Source of the DNA: Streptomyces sp. ASQP_92
Lineage (GTDB): Bacteria > Actinomycetota > Actinomycetes > Streptomycetales > Streptomycetaceae
DNA: 64,000 bases
NCBI RefSeq assembly: GCF_025399895.1
Contig: NZ_JAODUA010000005.1
Span: forward strand, 1 to 64,000
Direction of reading: 5' to 3'
Numbering within the stretch: position 1 is the first letter of the stretch; every line of letters begins with the position of its first letter. Positions 26,552 through 36,484 of this stretch are shown one piece after another. The position numbers and the translations under genes were made by a program. Under the pieces are notes generated by a model, which worked only from the letters and a program-made list of their open reading frames with translations, did no database searches and was not told the DNA's origin.

Positions 26552-27325
26552 TCAGGGAAGGGTGAGCACGCGGGGTCCCGCGTCGGTGATGGCCACCGTG
26601 TGCTCGGCGTGGGCGGCGCGTGCCCCGCTCAGGGTGCGCAGGGTCCAGCCGTCCGCCGCCGGGTAGTAGTCGTCGCTCCCGTCGCCGATCACCATCGGCT
26701 CGATCGCGAGCACCATGCCGTGCCGCAGCACCATGCCGCGCCCCGCCCGCCCCTCGTTGGGCACGCCGGGGTCCTCGTGCATGTCGCGGCCGATGCCGTG
26801 GCCGGCGAACCCGTCCGGGATGCCGTAGCCCGCCGAGCGGCACACCGTGCCGATCGCGTGCGCGATGTCGCCGATGCGGCCGCCGACGACCGCCGCCGCG
26901 ATCCCGGCGTCCAGTGCGCGAAACGCCGTCTCGACCAGCCGTACGTCCTCGGGCCGGGCGCGGCCGACCGTGAAGCTGATCGCCGAGTCCCCGGCCCAGC
27001 CGTCGAGGATCGCCCCGTAGTCCACGCTCACGAGGTCGCCGTCGCGCAGCCGGTAGTCGTCCGGGATGCCGTGCACGATCGCGTCGTTGACGGAGACGCA
27101 GGCGGTGGCCGGGAACGGGACCGGCGCGAAGTCGGGGTGGTAGTCGAGGAACGGCGAGGTGGCACCCGCCTTGAACAGGACCTCGCGGGCCGCGGCGTCG
27201 AGCGCGCGGAGCTCCACGCCCACCTGGGCCGCCTCCCGCGCCGCCGCCAGGGCATGGGCGACCACGCGCCCGGCCTCACGCATGGCGTCCATCTGGGAAT
27301 CGCTCTTGATCTTTACCATTCCCAT
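26552..27325 (-). CDS. map: type I methionine aminopeptidase
   Basis: This 257-aa M24-family metalloprotease removes N-terminal methionine. The five metal ligands sit in VSVDYGAILDGWAGDSA (two Asp), GHGIGRDMHEDPGV (His), AIEPMVI (Glu) and AEHTVAI (Glu). A conserved His is in FATACV-type context NDAIVHGIPDD. It lacks the N-terminal zinc-binding extension. Streptomyces usually encode more than one Map, and the lack of ribosomal neighbours suggests this is an accessory copy. Start is ATG 27325 or 27319. The region just upstream holds a palindrome and -10-like sequence. Confidence 0.9.
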   Translation of the reverse strand: MGMVKIKSDSQMDAMREAGRVVAHALAAAREAAQVGVELRALDAAAREVLFKAGATSPFLDYHPDFAPVPFPATACVSVNDAIVHGIPDDYRLRDGDLVSVDYGAILDGWAGDSAISFTVGRARPEDVRLVETAFRALDAGIAAAVVGGRIGDIAHAIGTVCRSAGYGIPDGFAGHGIGRDMHEDPGVPNEGRAGRGMVLRHGMVLAIEPMVIGDGSDDYYPAADGWTLRTLSGARAAHAEHTVAITDAGPRVLTLP

Positions 27326-27339
27326 TACTATACCGGTAT
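27319..27339 (-). promoter_or_regulatory. palindrome overlapping the map promoter
   Basis: ATACCGGTAT (27330-27339) is a perfect 10-bp palindrome in an unusually A/T-rich patch. On the minus strand it runs into TATAGT, a -10-like hexamer ending 7 nt before the ATG at 27319. Transcription could therefore begin at that ATG (leaderless). No good -35 hexamer is visible. The palindrome would cover the -10 and suits a repressor operator. Confidence 0.45.
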
Positions 27340-27449
27340 TTTAATGGGGTGCGGCCAGGGGGATCATGAACAGCCCCAGGGGACTCGTGAAGCGGCCGGG
27401 GCGCGGCGGGCCGGGGTGGCGTACCGGACGCCGGGGCTAGAATCGCCGC

Positions 27450-27710
27450 ATGGTCCGCACCCCCCTCACCCCCGCCGAGCGTGAACGAGGCGAGCGGCTC
27501 GGCCGGTTGCTCCGCTCGGCGCGAGGACAGCGCAGCATGACGGAGATCGCGGCCGCGGCGGGCCTCTCCGCCGAGACCCTCCGCAAGATCGAGACGGGTC
27601 GCGCGCCGACCCCCGCGTTCTTCACCGTGGCCGCCCTCGCCTCCGTCCTCGGCCTGTCGATGGACGAGATCGTGAACGACTGCGCGCCCCCGCCGGCGGT
27701 CGCCGCGTGA
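27450..27710 (+). CDS. XRE-family helix-turn-helix regulator
   Basis: This 86-aa protein is nearly all Cro/C1-type HTH: LGRLLRSARGQRSMTEIAAA then GLSAETLRKIETGRAPTP and FFTVAALASVLGLSMDEIV. There is no ligand domain, so it may act as a simple repressor. It diverges from map, and the palindrome between them is a candidate site. Its stop overlaps the GTG of the Nudix gene (GTGA), so the two are co-translated. Confidence 0.85.
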   Translation: MVRTPLTPAERERGERLGRLLRSARGQRSMTEIAAAAGLSAETLRKIETGRAPTPAFFTVAALASVLGLSMDEIVNDCAPPPAVAA

Positions 27711-28222
27711 GCCCCGCGACGACGCGTACGCCCCGGCAGGCGGCGCGGGTCGTGGTGCGGGACGCCCAGGGCGCCGTCTTCCTGCTGCGGTACGACAACG
27801 AAGAGGTCGGCCCGCACTGGGCGACACCCGGCGGCGGCCTCGACCCGGGGGAGTCCCCGCGCCAGGGGGCCCTGCGGGAGCTGCGCGAGGAGACCGGCTG
27901 GGCCGACCTCGAACCCGGCCCGCTGCTGTGCACCTGGACCCACGACTTCACGCGCGCCGGGGTGCCGGTCCGCCAGTTCGAGCACATCTATCTCGCCGGC
28001 ACCCCGGGCCAGGGCCGCGAGCTCGGCCCCGACGTCGCGGACGAGCATCTCGCCGACGGCATCCTCGGCTGGCGCTGGTGGACCCCCGAGGAGCTGCGGC
28101 GCACGGACGAACAGATCTGGCCGCCCCAACTGCACGCCCTGCTCGACGCCTGGGCGCCCGGTGTCGCGCCGGCCGAGCTCGGCCATGTGCCGCTGAAGGG
28201 CCAGTCGGACACCGTCGGCTGA
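27707..28222 (+). CDS. Nudix hydrolase
   Basis: This 171-aa protein has the Nudix box GGGLDPGESPRQGALRELRE continued by ETGW, which fits GX5EX7REUXEEXGU. TPRQAARVVVRDAQGAVFLL precedes it as the usual first strands. It would hydrolyse a nucleoside-diphosphate-linked compound; the substrate is unknown. Its coupling to an XRE regulator suggests conditional expression. Confidence 0.85.
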   Translation: MSPATTRTPRQAARVVVRDAQGAVFLLRYDNEEVGPHWATPGGGLDPGESPRQGALRELREETGWADLEPGPLLCTWTHDFTRAGVPVRQFEHIYLAGTPGQGRELGPDVADEHLADGILGWRWWTPEELRRTDEQIWPPQLHALLDAWAPGVAPAELGHVPLKGQSDTVG

Positions 28223-28307
28223 ACCCGCCCCTCCCCGCGCCGCCCCGGGCTGCCTGTTCGGCGCAACAGATCCTGCGCACACGTGGGCCGGGGGTGAGCG
28301 TGGGAGC

Positions 28308-29558
28308 GTGGTCAGTCCGTCTCAGCCTGCCTCGCGCCGTCGCCGACCGCTGCGGACGGCCGCCGTCGCGGCCCTCGGCGCGCTGGCACTGCTCACCGCC
28401 TGCGCCCCGGGCTCCCAGGTCCCGGCCGCCTCCACGGCGGGCCGCGCGGACCTTGCCACGCTGGTCTTCCACCACCCCGGCGTGGTCGTGGGCCGGAGCC
28501 AGCTCGCCGCGGTCCGGGCGAAGGTGCGAGCCGGTCAGGAGCCGTGGAGCTCCGCGTACGAGGCGATGCGGACCAGCCGCTACGGCTCGCTCCGCTATGC
28601 GCCGCACCCCGCCGAGGTCGTCCCCTGCCCTCCGGACGCCGGGCCGCCCGCCTGTGTCGCCGAGCGTGAGGACGCCATCGCCGCGTACACCCAGGCGCTC
28701 CTGTGGTCCATCGGCGGCGACGAGGCCCACGCCGCGAAGGCCGTCGAGATCATGGACGGCTGGGCGCGGGTGCTCAAGCGACACACCGAGGGCAACGCCG
28801 ACCTCCAGACCGCCTGGGCCGGATCGACCTGGGCGCGGGCCGCCGACATCGTGCACGCGGGCTATTCGCGGTGGCAGGCCCCCGCCGTGCAGCGCTTCAA
28901 GTGGATGCTGCGCAAGGCCTATCTGCCCGCCGACACCGCCAAAGTCCCTGATTACAACGGGAATTGGGAGCTGGCGATGACGGACGCGGCCATCGGTATC
29001 GCCGTGTTCGTCGAGGACCACCAGATCTTCAGGGACGCCCTGGAGCGGTACCGGGCGCGGGTGCCCGCCTACTTCTACCTGGCCTCCGACGGCCACCTGC
29101 CCAAGGCGCCGCCCGGGGGTTCGATGGACACCCCGGACAAGCTGGCGACGTACTGGTTCGGCCAGCGCACTTACGCCGACGGGCTCGGCCAGGAGACGTG
29201 CCGCAACTTCATGCACATCGGCTACTCGCTGGCCGCCTCCGCCCACATCGCGGAGACCGCCTGGCAGCAGGGCGTCGACCTGTACGGGCCGACGGCCGAG
29301 CGCCTCAGGGCGGCGGCGGAGTTCCACGCCCGCTACCAGCTCGGCGAGCCGGCGCCGGGCTGGCTGTGCGGCGGCAAGGTCGAGCGGACCATGGGACCGG
29401 ACGTCGAGGTGCTGCTCAACCACCTCCAGAACCGGCTGCACCTGGAGCTGCCCGCCACGCGCCGACTGGCCGAACAGCAGCGCCCGGGCGGCACCGACGA
29501 CCTCTTCGTCGCCTGGGAGACGCTGACCCACGCGCGGAATCCTGCCGGACCCGCCTGA
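28308..29558 (+). CDS. alginate-lyase-family lipoprotein
   Basis: This 416-aa protein has an N-terminal lipoprotein signal (RTAAVAALGALALLTAC, lipobox LLTAC). An (alpha/alpha)-barrel domain of the alginate_lyase (PL5-like) superfamily follows: HHPGVVVGRSQLAAVRAKV, GNWELAMTDAAIGIAVFVED and a probable active-site stretch GLGQETCRNFMHIGYSLAA. Such actinobacterial members usually act on plant or microbial uronate polymers; the precise substrate is unknown. Start GTG 28308 has little ribosome-binding support. Confidence 0.75.
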   Translation: MVSPSQPASRRRRPLRTAAVAALGALALLTACAPGSQVPAASTAGRADLATLVFHHPGVVVGRSQLAAVRAKVRAGQEPWSSAYEAMRTSRYGSLRYAPHPAEVVPCPPDAGPPACVAEREDAIAAYTQALLWSIGGDEAHAAKAVEIMDGWARVLKRHTEGNADLQTAWAGSTWARAADIVHAGYSRWQAPAVQRFKWMLRKAYLPADTAKVPDYNGNWELAMTDAAIGIAVFVEDHQIFRDALERYRARVPAYFYLASDGHLPKAPPGGSMDTPDKLATYWFGQRTYADGLGQETCRNFMHIGYSLAASAHIAETAWQQGVDLYGPTAERLRAAAEFHARYQLGEPAPGWLCGGKVERTMGPDVEVLLNHLQNRLHLELPATRRLAEQQRPGGTDDLFVAWETLTHARNPAGPA

Positions 29559-29617
29559 TTCGGACGCATTCAACAGAACGTTGAAGATGGGGGATTGAAG
29601 CGCGGGTCGGGCTGGGC

Positions 29618-30130
29618 ATGGTCGAGGGAATGGACACGATCAGCCGCACCCGGCCCGACGACCGCCGAAAACGGCCCACCGCCGCCGCCTTCTTCGACGT
29701 GGAGGGCACCCTGCTCGCCGCGCCGGACCTGGCGGCCGCCACCGGGCCGCTGGGCCGGCTGTGGCATCCACCGGTCCTCGCGGCCCTGCACGGCCACGCG
29801 GCACTCGGGCACCTGGTCGTCCTGGTGGCCAGGGCGAGCGCCGCCGAACTCGCGCCGATAGCCCGCGACCTCGCGCCCGACGCCGTGCTCTGCTCCCGGC
29901 CCAAGGCCCCCATGGCCGGCCAGGGCAAGGGGTACGCGGCCCGCGCCCTGCTGCGCGAACGCGGCATACTCGCCGCCCGCTGCTACGCCTACGCGGACGA
30001 GGCGGCGGACCTGCCGCTGCTCGCCGAGGTCGGCCACCCCGTCGTGGTCGGCGACGACCCGGTGCTGCTGCGCCACGCCCGGCGCGGGAACTGGGGACGC
30101 CTTCCGGCGCCTGGCGCCGAGCGGAGGTGA
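29618..30130 (+). CDS. HAD-like hydrolase family protein
   Basis: This 170-aa protein contains a HAD motif I variant AFFDVEGTLL, in which the second catalytic aspartate is replaced by glutamate. The later KGYAARALLRERGI and CYAYADEAADLPLL resemble motifs III and IV (Lys, then acidic pair). Motif II is unclear (VVLVARASA). It is shorter than typical phosphoserine-phosphatase-like members, lacking much of the cap. Activity is possible but uncertain. ATG 29618 is used; ATG 29630 is an alternative. Confidence 0.7.
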   Translation: MVEGMDTISRTRPDDRRKRPTAAAFFDVEGTLLAAPDLAAATGPLGRLWHPPVLAALHGHAALGHLVVLVARASAAELAPIARDLAPDAVLCSRPKAPMAGQGKGYAARALLRERGILAARCYAYADEAADLPLLAEVGHPVVVGDDPVLLRHARRGNWGRLPAPGAERR

Positions 30131-30209
30131 CGCGCCGTCAGGTCCGGGAATCCGTCCACCCCGGTTGACCTGTGGCGCCGCAATTGGCCCCGCCGAAGCC
30201 GCGATGGTC

Positions 30210-30269
30210 TTGCCACGGTGCGTAACGCGCCTTACGGTCTCATCCACACACGGATCTACGCGTGTGGAT
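30210..30269 (+). promoter_or_regulatory. promoter and operator-like dyad of the pyrimidine/hydantoin operon
   Basis: A -35 TTGCCA (30210-30215) and -10 TACGGT (30233-30238) are separated by exactly 17 bp. Just downstream, ATCCACAC (30242-30249) and GTGTGGAT (30262-30269) form a perfect 8-bp inverted repeat with a 12-bp gap, covering the expected start site. The first gene begins at 30304 behind GAAGGAG. The dyad could be a repressor operator or a short RNA stem. Confidence 0.6.
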
Positions 30270-30303
30270 TTGGCTGGCTGACGACCCGTCGAAGGAGCAG
30301 CTC

Positions 30304-31146
30304 ATGGCCAATGTCGTGCGCGCCGCACTGGTTCAGGCGACCTGGACCGGCGACACCGAATCCATGATCGCCAAGCATGAGGAGCACGCCCGCGAGGCGG
30401 CCCGCCGGGGCGCGAAGATCATCGGCTTCCAGGAAGTCTTCAACGCCCCGTACTTCTGTCAGGTGCAGGAACCCGAGCACTACCGCTGGGCCGAGCCCGT
30501 CCCCGACGGCCCCACCGTCACCCGGATGAGGGAACTCGCCCGCGAGACCGGGATGGTGATCGTCGTCCCCGTCTTCGAGATCGAGGACGAGGGCTTCTAC
30601 TACAACACCGCGGCCGTCATCGACGCCGACGGCAGCTACCTCGGCAAGTACCGCAAGCACCACATCCCCCAGGTCAAGGGCTTTTGGGAGAAGTACTACT
30701 TCAAACCGGGCAACCTCGGCTGGCCGGTCTTCGACACGGCCGTCGGCAAGGTCGGCGTCTACATCTGCTACGACCGCCACTTCCCCGAGGGCTGGCGCCA
30801 ACTCGGCCTCAACGGCGCCCAGTTGGTGTACAACCCCTCGGCCACCTCGCGCGGCCTCTCGGGCCATCTGTGGCAGCTCGAACAGCCGGCCTCCGCAGTC
30901 GCCAACGAGTACTTCGTCGCCGCCATCAACCGCGTCGGCCGCGAGGAGTACGGCGACAACGACTTCTACGGCACCAGCTACTTCGTCGACCCGCGCGGCC
31001 AGTTCGTCGGCGAGACCGCCAGTGACAAGGAGGAGGAACTCCTCGTCCGCGACCTCGACTTCGGGCTCATCGAGGAGGTCCGCAAGCAGTGGGCCTTCTA
31101 CCGCGACCGCCGCCCCGACGCCTACGAAGGCCTGGTGAAGCCGTGA
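30304..31146 (+). CDS. nitrilase-family amidohydrolase, probable beta-ureidopropionase
   Basis: This 280-aa carbon-nitrogen hydrolase has the catalytic triad: Glu in GFQEVF, Lys in KYRKHHIP and Cys155 in VYICYDRHFPEGW. The HFPEG context and the neighbouring dihydropyrimidinase favour N-carbamoyl-beta-amino acid hydrolysis, the last step of reductive pyrimidine breakdown. N-carbamoylputrescine amidase is an alternative. The start ATG at 30304 is fixed by AAGGAG 7-8 nt upstream. It overlaps the aminotransferase gene (GTGA). Confidence 0.82.
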   Translation: MANVVRAALVQATWTGDTESMIAKHEEHAREAARRGAKIIGFQEVFNAPYFCQVQEPEHYRWAEPVPDGPTVTRMRELARETGMVIVVPVFEIEDEGFYYNTAAVIDADGSYLGKYRKHHIPQVKGFWEKYYFKPGNLGWPVFDTAVGKVGVYICYDRHFPEGWRQLGLNGAQLVYNPSATSRGLSGHLWQLEQPASAVANEYFVAAINRVGREEYGDNDFYGTSYFVDPRGQFVGETASDKEEELLVRDLDFGLIEEVRKQWAFYRDRRPDAYEGLVKP

Positions 31147-32426
31147 CCCGCCCCCTGTACGACCGTCACCGGGCCGTGCTGCCCGACTGGCTCGCGCTCT
31201 ACTACCGCCGGCCCCTGGAGATCACCCACGGCGAGGGCCGCCACGTCTGGGACGCCGAGGGAAACAAGTACCTCGACTTCTTCGGCGGCATCCTCACCAC
31301 GATGACCGCCCACGCCCTGCCCGAGGTCACCAAGGCCGTCGCCGAACAGGCCGGCCGGATCATCCACTCCTCGACCCTCTACCTCAACCGCCAGATGGTA
31401 GAACTCGCCGAGCGCGTCGCGCAGTTGTCGGGCATCCCCGATGCCCGCGTCTTCTTCACCACCTCCGGCACCGAGGCCAACGACACCGCCCTGCTGCTCG
31501 CCACCGCGTACCGCAACTCCAACCAGATCCTCGCGATGCGCAACAGCTACCACGGCCGCTCCTTCAGCGCGGTCGGCATCACCGGCAACCACGCCTGGTC
31601 CCCGACCGGCCTCTCGCCGCTCCAGACCCTGTACGTCCACGGCGGCGTCCGGTCCCGCGGCCCCTACGCGCGGCTCAGCGACGGCCAGTTCATCGAGGCC
31701 TGCGTCGCCGACCTCGAAGACCTGCTCGGCCACACCCGCAACGTGGCCGCCCTGATCGCCGAGCCCATCCAGGGCGTCGGCGGCTTCACCTCACCGCCCG
31801 ACGGCCTGTACGCCGCGTTCCGCGAGGTCCTCGACCGGCACGGCATCCTGTGGATCACCGACGAGGTACAGACCGGCTGGGGCCGCACCGGCGACCACTT
31901 CTGGGGCTGGCAGGCACACGCCCGAAGCGGGCCGCCCGACCTGCTCACCTTCGCCAAGGGCATCGGCAACGGCATGTCCATCGGCGGCGTCGTGGCCCGC
32001 GCCGAGATCATGAACTGCCTGGACAGCAACTCCATTTCGACCTTCGGCGGCTCCCCGGTCACCATGGCGGCGGGCCTCGCCAACCTCGGCTACCTCCTCG
32101 AACACGACCTCCAGGGCAACGCCCGGCGCGTCGGCGGACTGCTCATCGAGCGGCTGCGGGCGATCGGCGCCCAGCTCCCCCTCGTCCGCGAGGTGCGCGG
32201 CCGGGGCCTGATGGCCGGTATCGAGCTGGTCGAGCCGGGCACCGACCGGGCCAACCCCGAGGCCGCCGCCGCCGTCCTCGAAGCGGCCCGCGAAGGCGGC
32301 CTCCTCCTCGGCAAGGGCGGCGGCCACGACACCAGCGTGCTCCGCATCGCGCCGCCCCTCACCCTCACCGTCGCGGAGGCCGAAGAAGGCGCCGCGATCC
32401 TCGAACGCGCCCTGCACAGCGTGTAG
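31143..32426 (+). CDS. class-III PLP-dependent aminotransferase
   Basis: This 427-aa enzyme has FFTTSGTEANDTALLLA for phosphate binding, the Asp of ITDEVQTGWGR for PLP and Schiff-base Lys272 in LLTFAKGIGNGMS. Close relatives use beta-alanine or alanine-glyoxylate. In this operon it would most simply remove the amino group of beta-alanine or beta-aminoisobutyrate released by the amidohydrolase, giving a semialdehyde. It starts with GTG overlapping the previous stop. Confidence 0.85.
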   Translation: MTRPLYDRHRAVLPDWLALYYRRPLEITHGEGRHVWDAEGNKYLDFFGGILTTMTAHALPEVTKAVAEQAGRIIHSSTLYLNRQMVELAERVAQLSGIPDARVFFTTSGTEANDTALLLATAYRNSNQILAMRNSYHGRSFSAVGITGNHAWSPTGLSPLQTLYVHGGVRSRGPYARLSDGQFIEACVADLEDLLGHTRNVAALIAEPIQGVGGFTSPPDGLYAAFREVLDRHGILWITDEVQTGWGRTGDHFWGWQAHARSGPPDLLTFAKGIGNGMSIGGVVARAEIMNCLDSNSISTFGGSPVTMAAGLANLGYLLEHDLQGNARRVGGLLIERLRAIGAQLPLVREVRGRGLMAGIELVEPGTDRANPEAAAAVLEAAREGGLLLGKGGGHDTSVLRIAPPLTLTVAEAEEGAAILERALHSV

Positions 32427-32440
32427 TTCAAGCAGCTCAG

Positions 32441-32464
32441 GTACGTGTACGAGTACGTGTACGA
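32441..32464 (+). repeat. tandem 12-mer before hydA
   Basis: GTACGTGTACGA is repeated twice head to tail between the aminotransferase stop and the dihydropyrimidinase ribosome-binding site. The unit is GTAC-rich and nearly palindromic. It could alter mRNA structure or protein binding in this intergenic gap. Confidence 0.7.
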
Positions 32465-32479
32465 AAGGGAGCTCCACCG

Positions 32480-33883
32480 ATGAGTACCCGCACCCTCATC
32501 CGCGGCGGCCTGGTCATCACCGCCGCCGACGAGACCCATGCCGACGTACTGATCGAGGACGGCCGGGTCGCGGCCATCGCGGCCCACGCCTCGACCGTGG
32601 CCCAGGGCTGGACCGCGGACCGCGTCCTCGACGCCACCGACCGCTACGTCATCCCGGGCGGTGTCGACGCCCACACCCATATGGAACTGCCCTTCGGCGG
32701 CACCTTCGCCTCCGACACCTTCGAGACCGGCACCCGGGCCGCGGCCTGGGGCGGCACCACCACCATCGTGGACTTCGCCGTCCAGTCGCGGGGCCAGTCG
32801 CTGCGGGCCGGGCTCGACGCCTGGTTCGCCAAGGCCGACGGCCGCTGCGCCATCGACTACGGCTTCCACATGATCCTCTCCGACGTCGACGAGGGCTCCC
32901 TCAAGGAGATGGACCGGCTCGTCGAGGAGGGCATCACCTCCTTCAAGCTCTTCATGGCGTACCCCGGGGTCTTCTACAGCGACGACGGGCAGATCCTGCG
33001 TGCCATGCAGCGCTCCGCCGACAACGGCGGGCTGATCATGATGCACGCCGAGAACGGCATCGCCATCGACGTCCTGGTCGAGCAGGCGCTCGCGCGCGGC
33101 CAGAGCGACCCCCGCTACCACGGCGAGGTCCGCAAGGCGCTCCTGGAGGCGGAGGCCACCCACCGCGCGATCCAGCTGGCCCGCGTCGCGGGCGCCCCGC
33201 TCTATGTCGTGCACGTCTCGGCCGAGGAGGCCCTGGCCGAGCTCGCCACCGCCCGTGACAAAGGGCTGCCCGTCTTCGGCGAGACCTGCCCGCAGTATCT
33301 GTTCCTGTCCACCGACAACCTCGCCGAGCCCGGCTTCGAGGGCGCCAAGTACGTGTGCTCAACTCCCCTGCGCCCCAGGGAACATCAGGCCGCGCTCTGG
33401 CGGGGCCTGCGCACCAACGACCTCCAGGTGGTCTCCACCGACCACTGCCCGTTCTGCTTCACGGGCCAAAAAGAGCTGGGCCGGGGCGACTTCTCGAAGA
33501 TCCCCAACGGGCTGCCCGGCGTCGAGAACCGCATGGACCTGCTGCACCAGGCGGTCGTCGACGGCCACATCTCGCGCCGCCGCTGGATCGAGATCGCCTG
33601 CGCCACCCCGGCCCGCATGTTCGGCCTCTACCCGCAGAAGGGCACCATCGCGCCCGGCGCCGACGCGGACATCGTCATCTACGACCCGCACACCGAGCAG
33701 ACCGTCTCCGCCGAGACACACCACATGAACGTCGACTACTCGGCGTACGAGGGCAAACGGCTGACCGGGCGCGTCGAGACCGTGCTCTCGCGCGGTGAGA
33801 CGGTCATCGACCAGCGGACGTACACGGGCCGGGCCGGACACGGCTGCTACGTCCCGCGCGCCACCTGTCAGTACCTCGGCTAG
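32480..33883 (+). CDS. hydA: dihydropyrimidinase / D-hydantoinase
   Basis: This 467-aa cyclic amidohydrolase opens the ring of dihydrouracil, dihydrothymine or hydantoins. Zinc ligands are visible in GGVDAHTHME (HxH), the carboxylated Lys156 in SFKLFMAY, MMHAENG and VVHVSAEEA (His) and STDHCPF (Asp-His). The ATG at 32480 is preceded by AAAGGGAG. Length is normal for the family. It sits between the aminotransferase and an LLM-type oxidoreductase in one transcription unit. Confidence 0.9.
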   Translation: MSTRTLIRGGLVITAADETHADVLIEDGRVAAIAAHASTVAQGWTADRVLDATDRYVIPGGVDAHTHMELPFGGTFASDTFETGTRAAAWGGTTTIVDFAVQSRGQSLRAGLDAWFAKADGRCAIDYGFHMILSDVDEGSLKEMDRLVEEGITSFKLFMAYPGVFYSDDGQILRAMQRSADNGGLIMMHAENGIAIDVLVEQALARGQSDPRYHGEVRKALLEAEATHRAIQLARVAGAPLYVVHVSAEEALAELATARDKGLPVFGETCPQYLFLSTDNLAEPGFEGAKYVCSTPLRPREHQAALWRGLRTNDLQVVSTDHCPFCFTGQKELGRGDFSKIPNGLPGVENRMDLLHQAVVDGHISRRRWIEIACATPARMFGLYPQKGTIAPGADADIVIYDPHTEQTVSAETHHMNVDYSAYEGKRLTGRVETVLSRGETVIDQRTYTGRAGHGCYVPRATCQYLG

Positions 33884-33895
33884 GAGCACCGCACC

Positions 33896-34894
33896 ATGGA
33901 CTTCGGACTCGTCCTGCAGACCGACCCGCCGGCCGCGCAGGTCATCAGCCTCATGAAGCGCGCCGAACGCAACGGCTTCCGCTACGGCTGGACCTTCGAC
34001 TCGGCGGTGCTCTGGCAGGAGCCCTTCGTGATCTACAGCCAGATCCTGGCCAACACCCGGCGCCTGACCGTCGGCCCGATGGTGACCAACCCCGGCACCC
34101 GTACCTGGGAGGTCACCGCCTCCACCTTCGCCACCCTCAACGACATGTACGGCAACCGCACGGTGTGCGGCATCGGGCGCGGCGACTCCGCGATGCGGGT
34201 GGCGGGCCGCAAACCCAACACCCTGGCCCGCCTAGGCGAGGCGATCGACGTCATCCGCGACCTCGCCGAGGGCAGGGAGGCCGACGTCGACGGGCAGCGC
34301 CTCAGGCTGCCCTGGGTCAAGGAGGGCCGGCTGCCCGTCTGGATGGCGGCGTACGGGCCCAAGGCGCTCGCGCTGGCGGGCGAGAAGGCGGACGGCTTCA
34401 TCCTCCAGCTCGCCGACCCGTTCCTCACCGAGTGGATGGTGAAGGCGGTCCGCAAGGCGGCCTCCGACGCGGGCCGCGACCCCGCCTCGATCACGATCTG
34501 CGTCGCCGCGCCCGCCTATGTCGGCGACGACCTCGCCCACGCCCGCGAGCAGTGCCGCTGGTTCGGCGGCATGGTCGGCAACCACGTCGCCGACCTGGTG
34601 TCCCGTTACGGCGAGCACTCCGGTCTCGTGCCCGAGTCGCTCACCGAGTACATCAAGCAGCGCCAAGGCTACGACTACAGCCACCACGGCCGCGCCGACA
34701 ACCCCGACACCGCCTTCGTGCCCGACGAGATCGTCGACCGCTTCTGTCTTCTGGGCCCGCCCCAGGCGCACATCGACAAGCTGAAGGAGCTGCGCGAGCT
34801 GGGTGTCGACCAGTTCGCCGTGTACGCGATGCACGACGCCCGCGAGGCCGTCATCGACTCCTACGGCGAGCAGATCATCCCCGCTCTGCGCTGA
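33896..34894 (+). CDS. F420-type luciferase-like (LLM) oxidoreductase
   Basis: This 332-aa protein of the luciferase-like superfamily belongs to the F420-dependent group near methylenetetrahydromethanopterin reductase (TIGR03842-like, from memory). Typical features are the N-terminal DFGLVLQTDPPAAQVI, VGPMVTNPGTR and GIGRGDSAMRVAGR, the cofactor-phosphate loop, and WMAAYGPKALALAGEKADG. It lies 12 bp behind hydA. The operon has no classical dihydropyrimidine dehydrogenase, so a role in reducing or oxidising a pyrimidine-like ring is possible but unproven. Confidence 0.75.
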   Translation: MDFGLVLQTDPPAAQVISLMKRAERNGFRYGWTFDSAVLWQEPFVIYSQILANTRRLTVGPMVTNPGTRTWEVTASTFATLNDMYGNRTVCGIGRGDSAMRVAGRKPNTLARLGEAIDVIRDLAEGREADVDGQRLRLPWVKEGRLPVWMAAYGPKALALAGEKADGFILQLADPFLTEWMVKAVRKAASDAGRDPASITICVAAPAYVGDDLAHAREQCRWFGGMVGNHVADLVSRYGEHSGLVPESLTEYIKQRQGYDYSHHGRADNPDTAFVPDEIVDRFCLLGPPQAHIDKLKELRELGVDQFAVYAMHDAREAVIDSYGEQIIPALR

Positions 34895-34966
34895 CCGGCC
34901 GTCAACTCCTGTGACCGCACGGCCCGTTCGACTCTCCCCGCCGCCACCCGGACGAATGGCCTGCCC

Positions 34967-36480
<1,514 letters not shown>

Positions 36481-36484
<4 letters not shown>

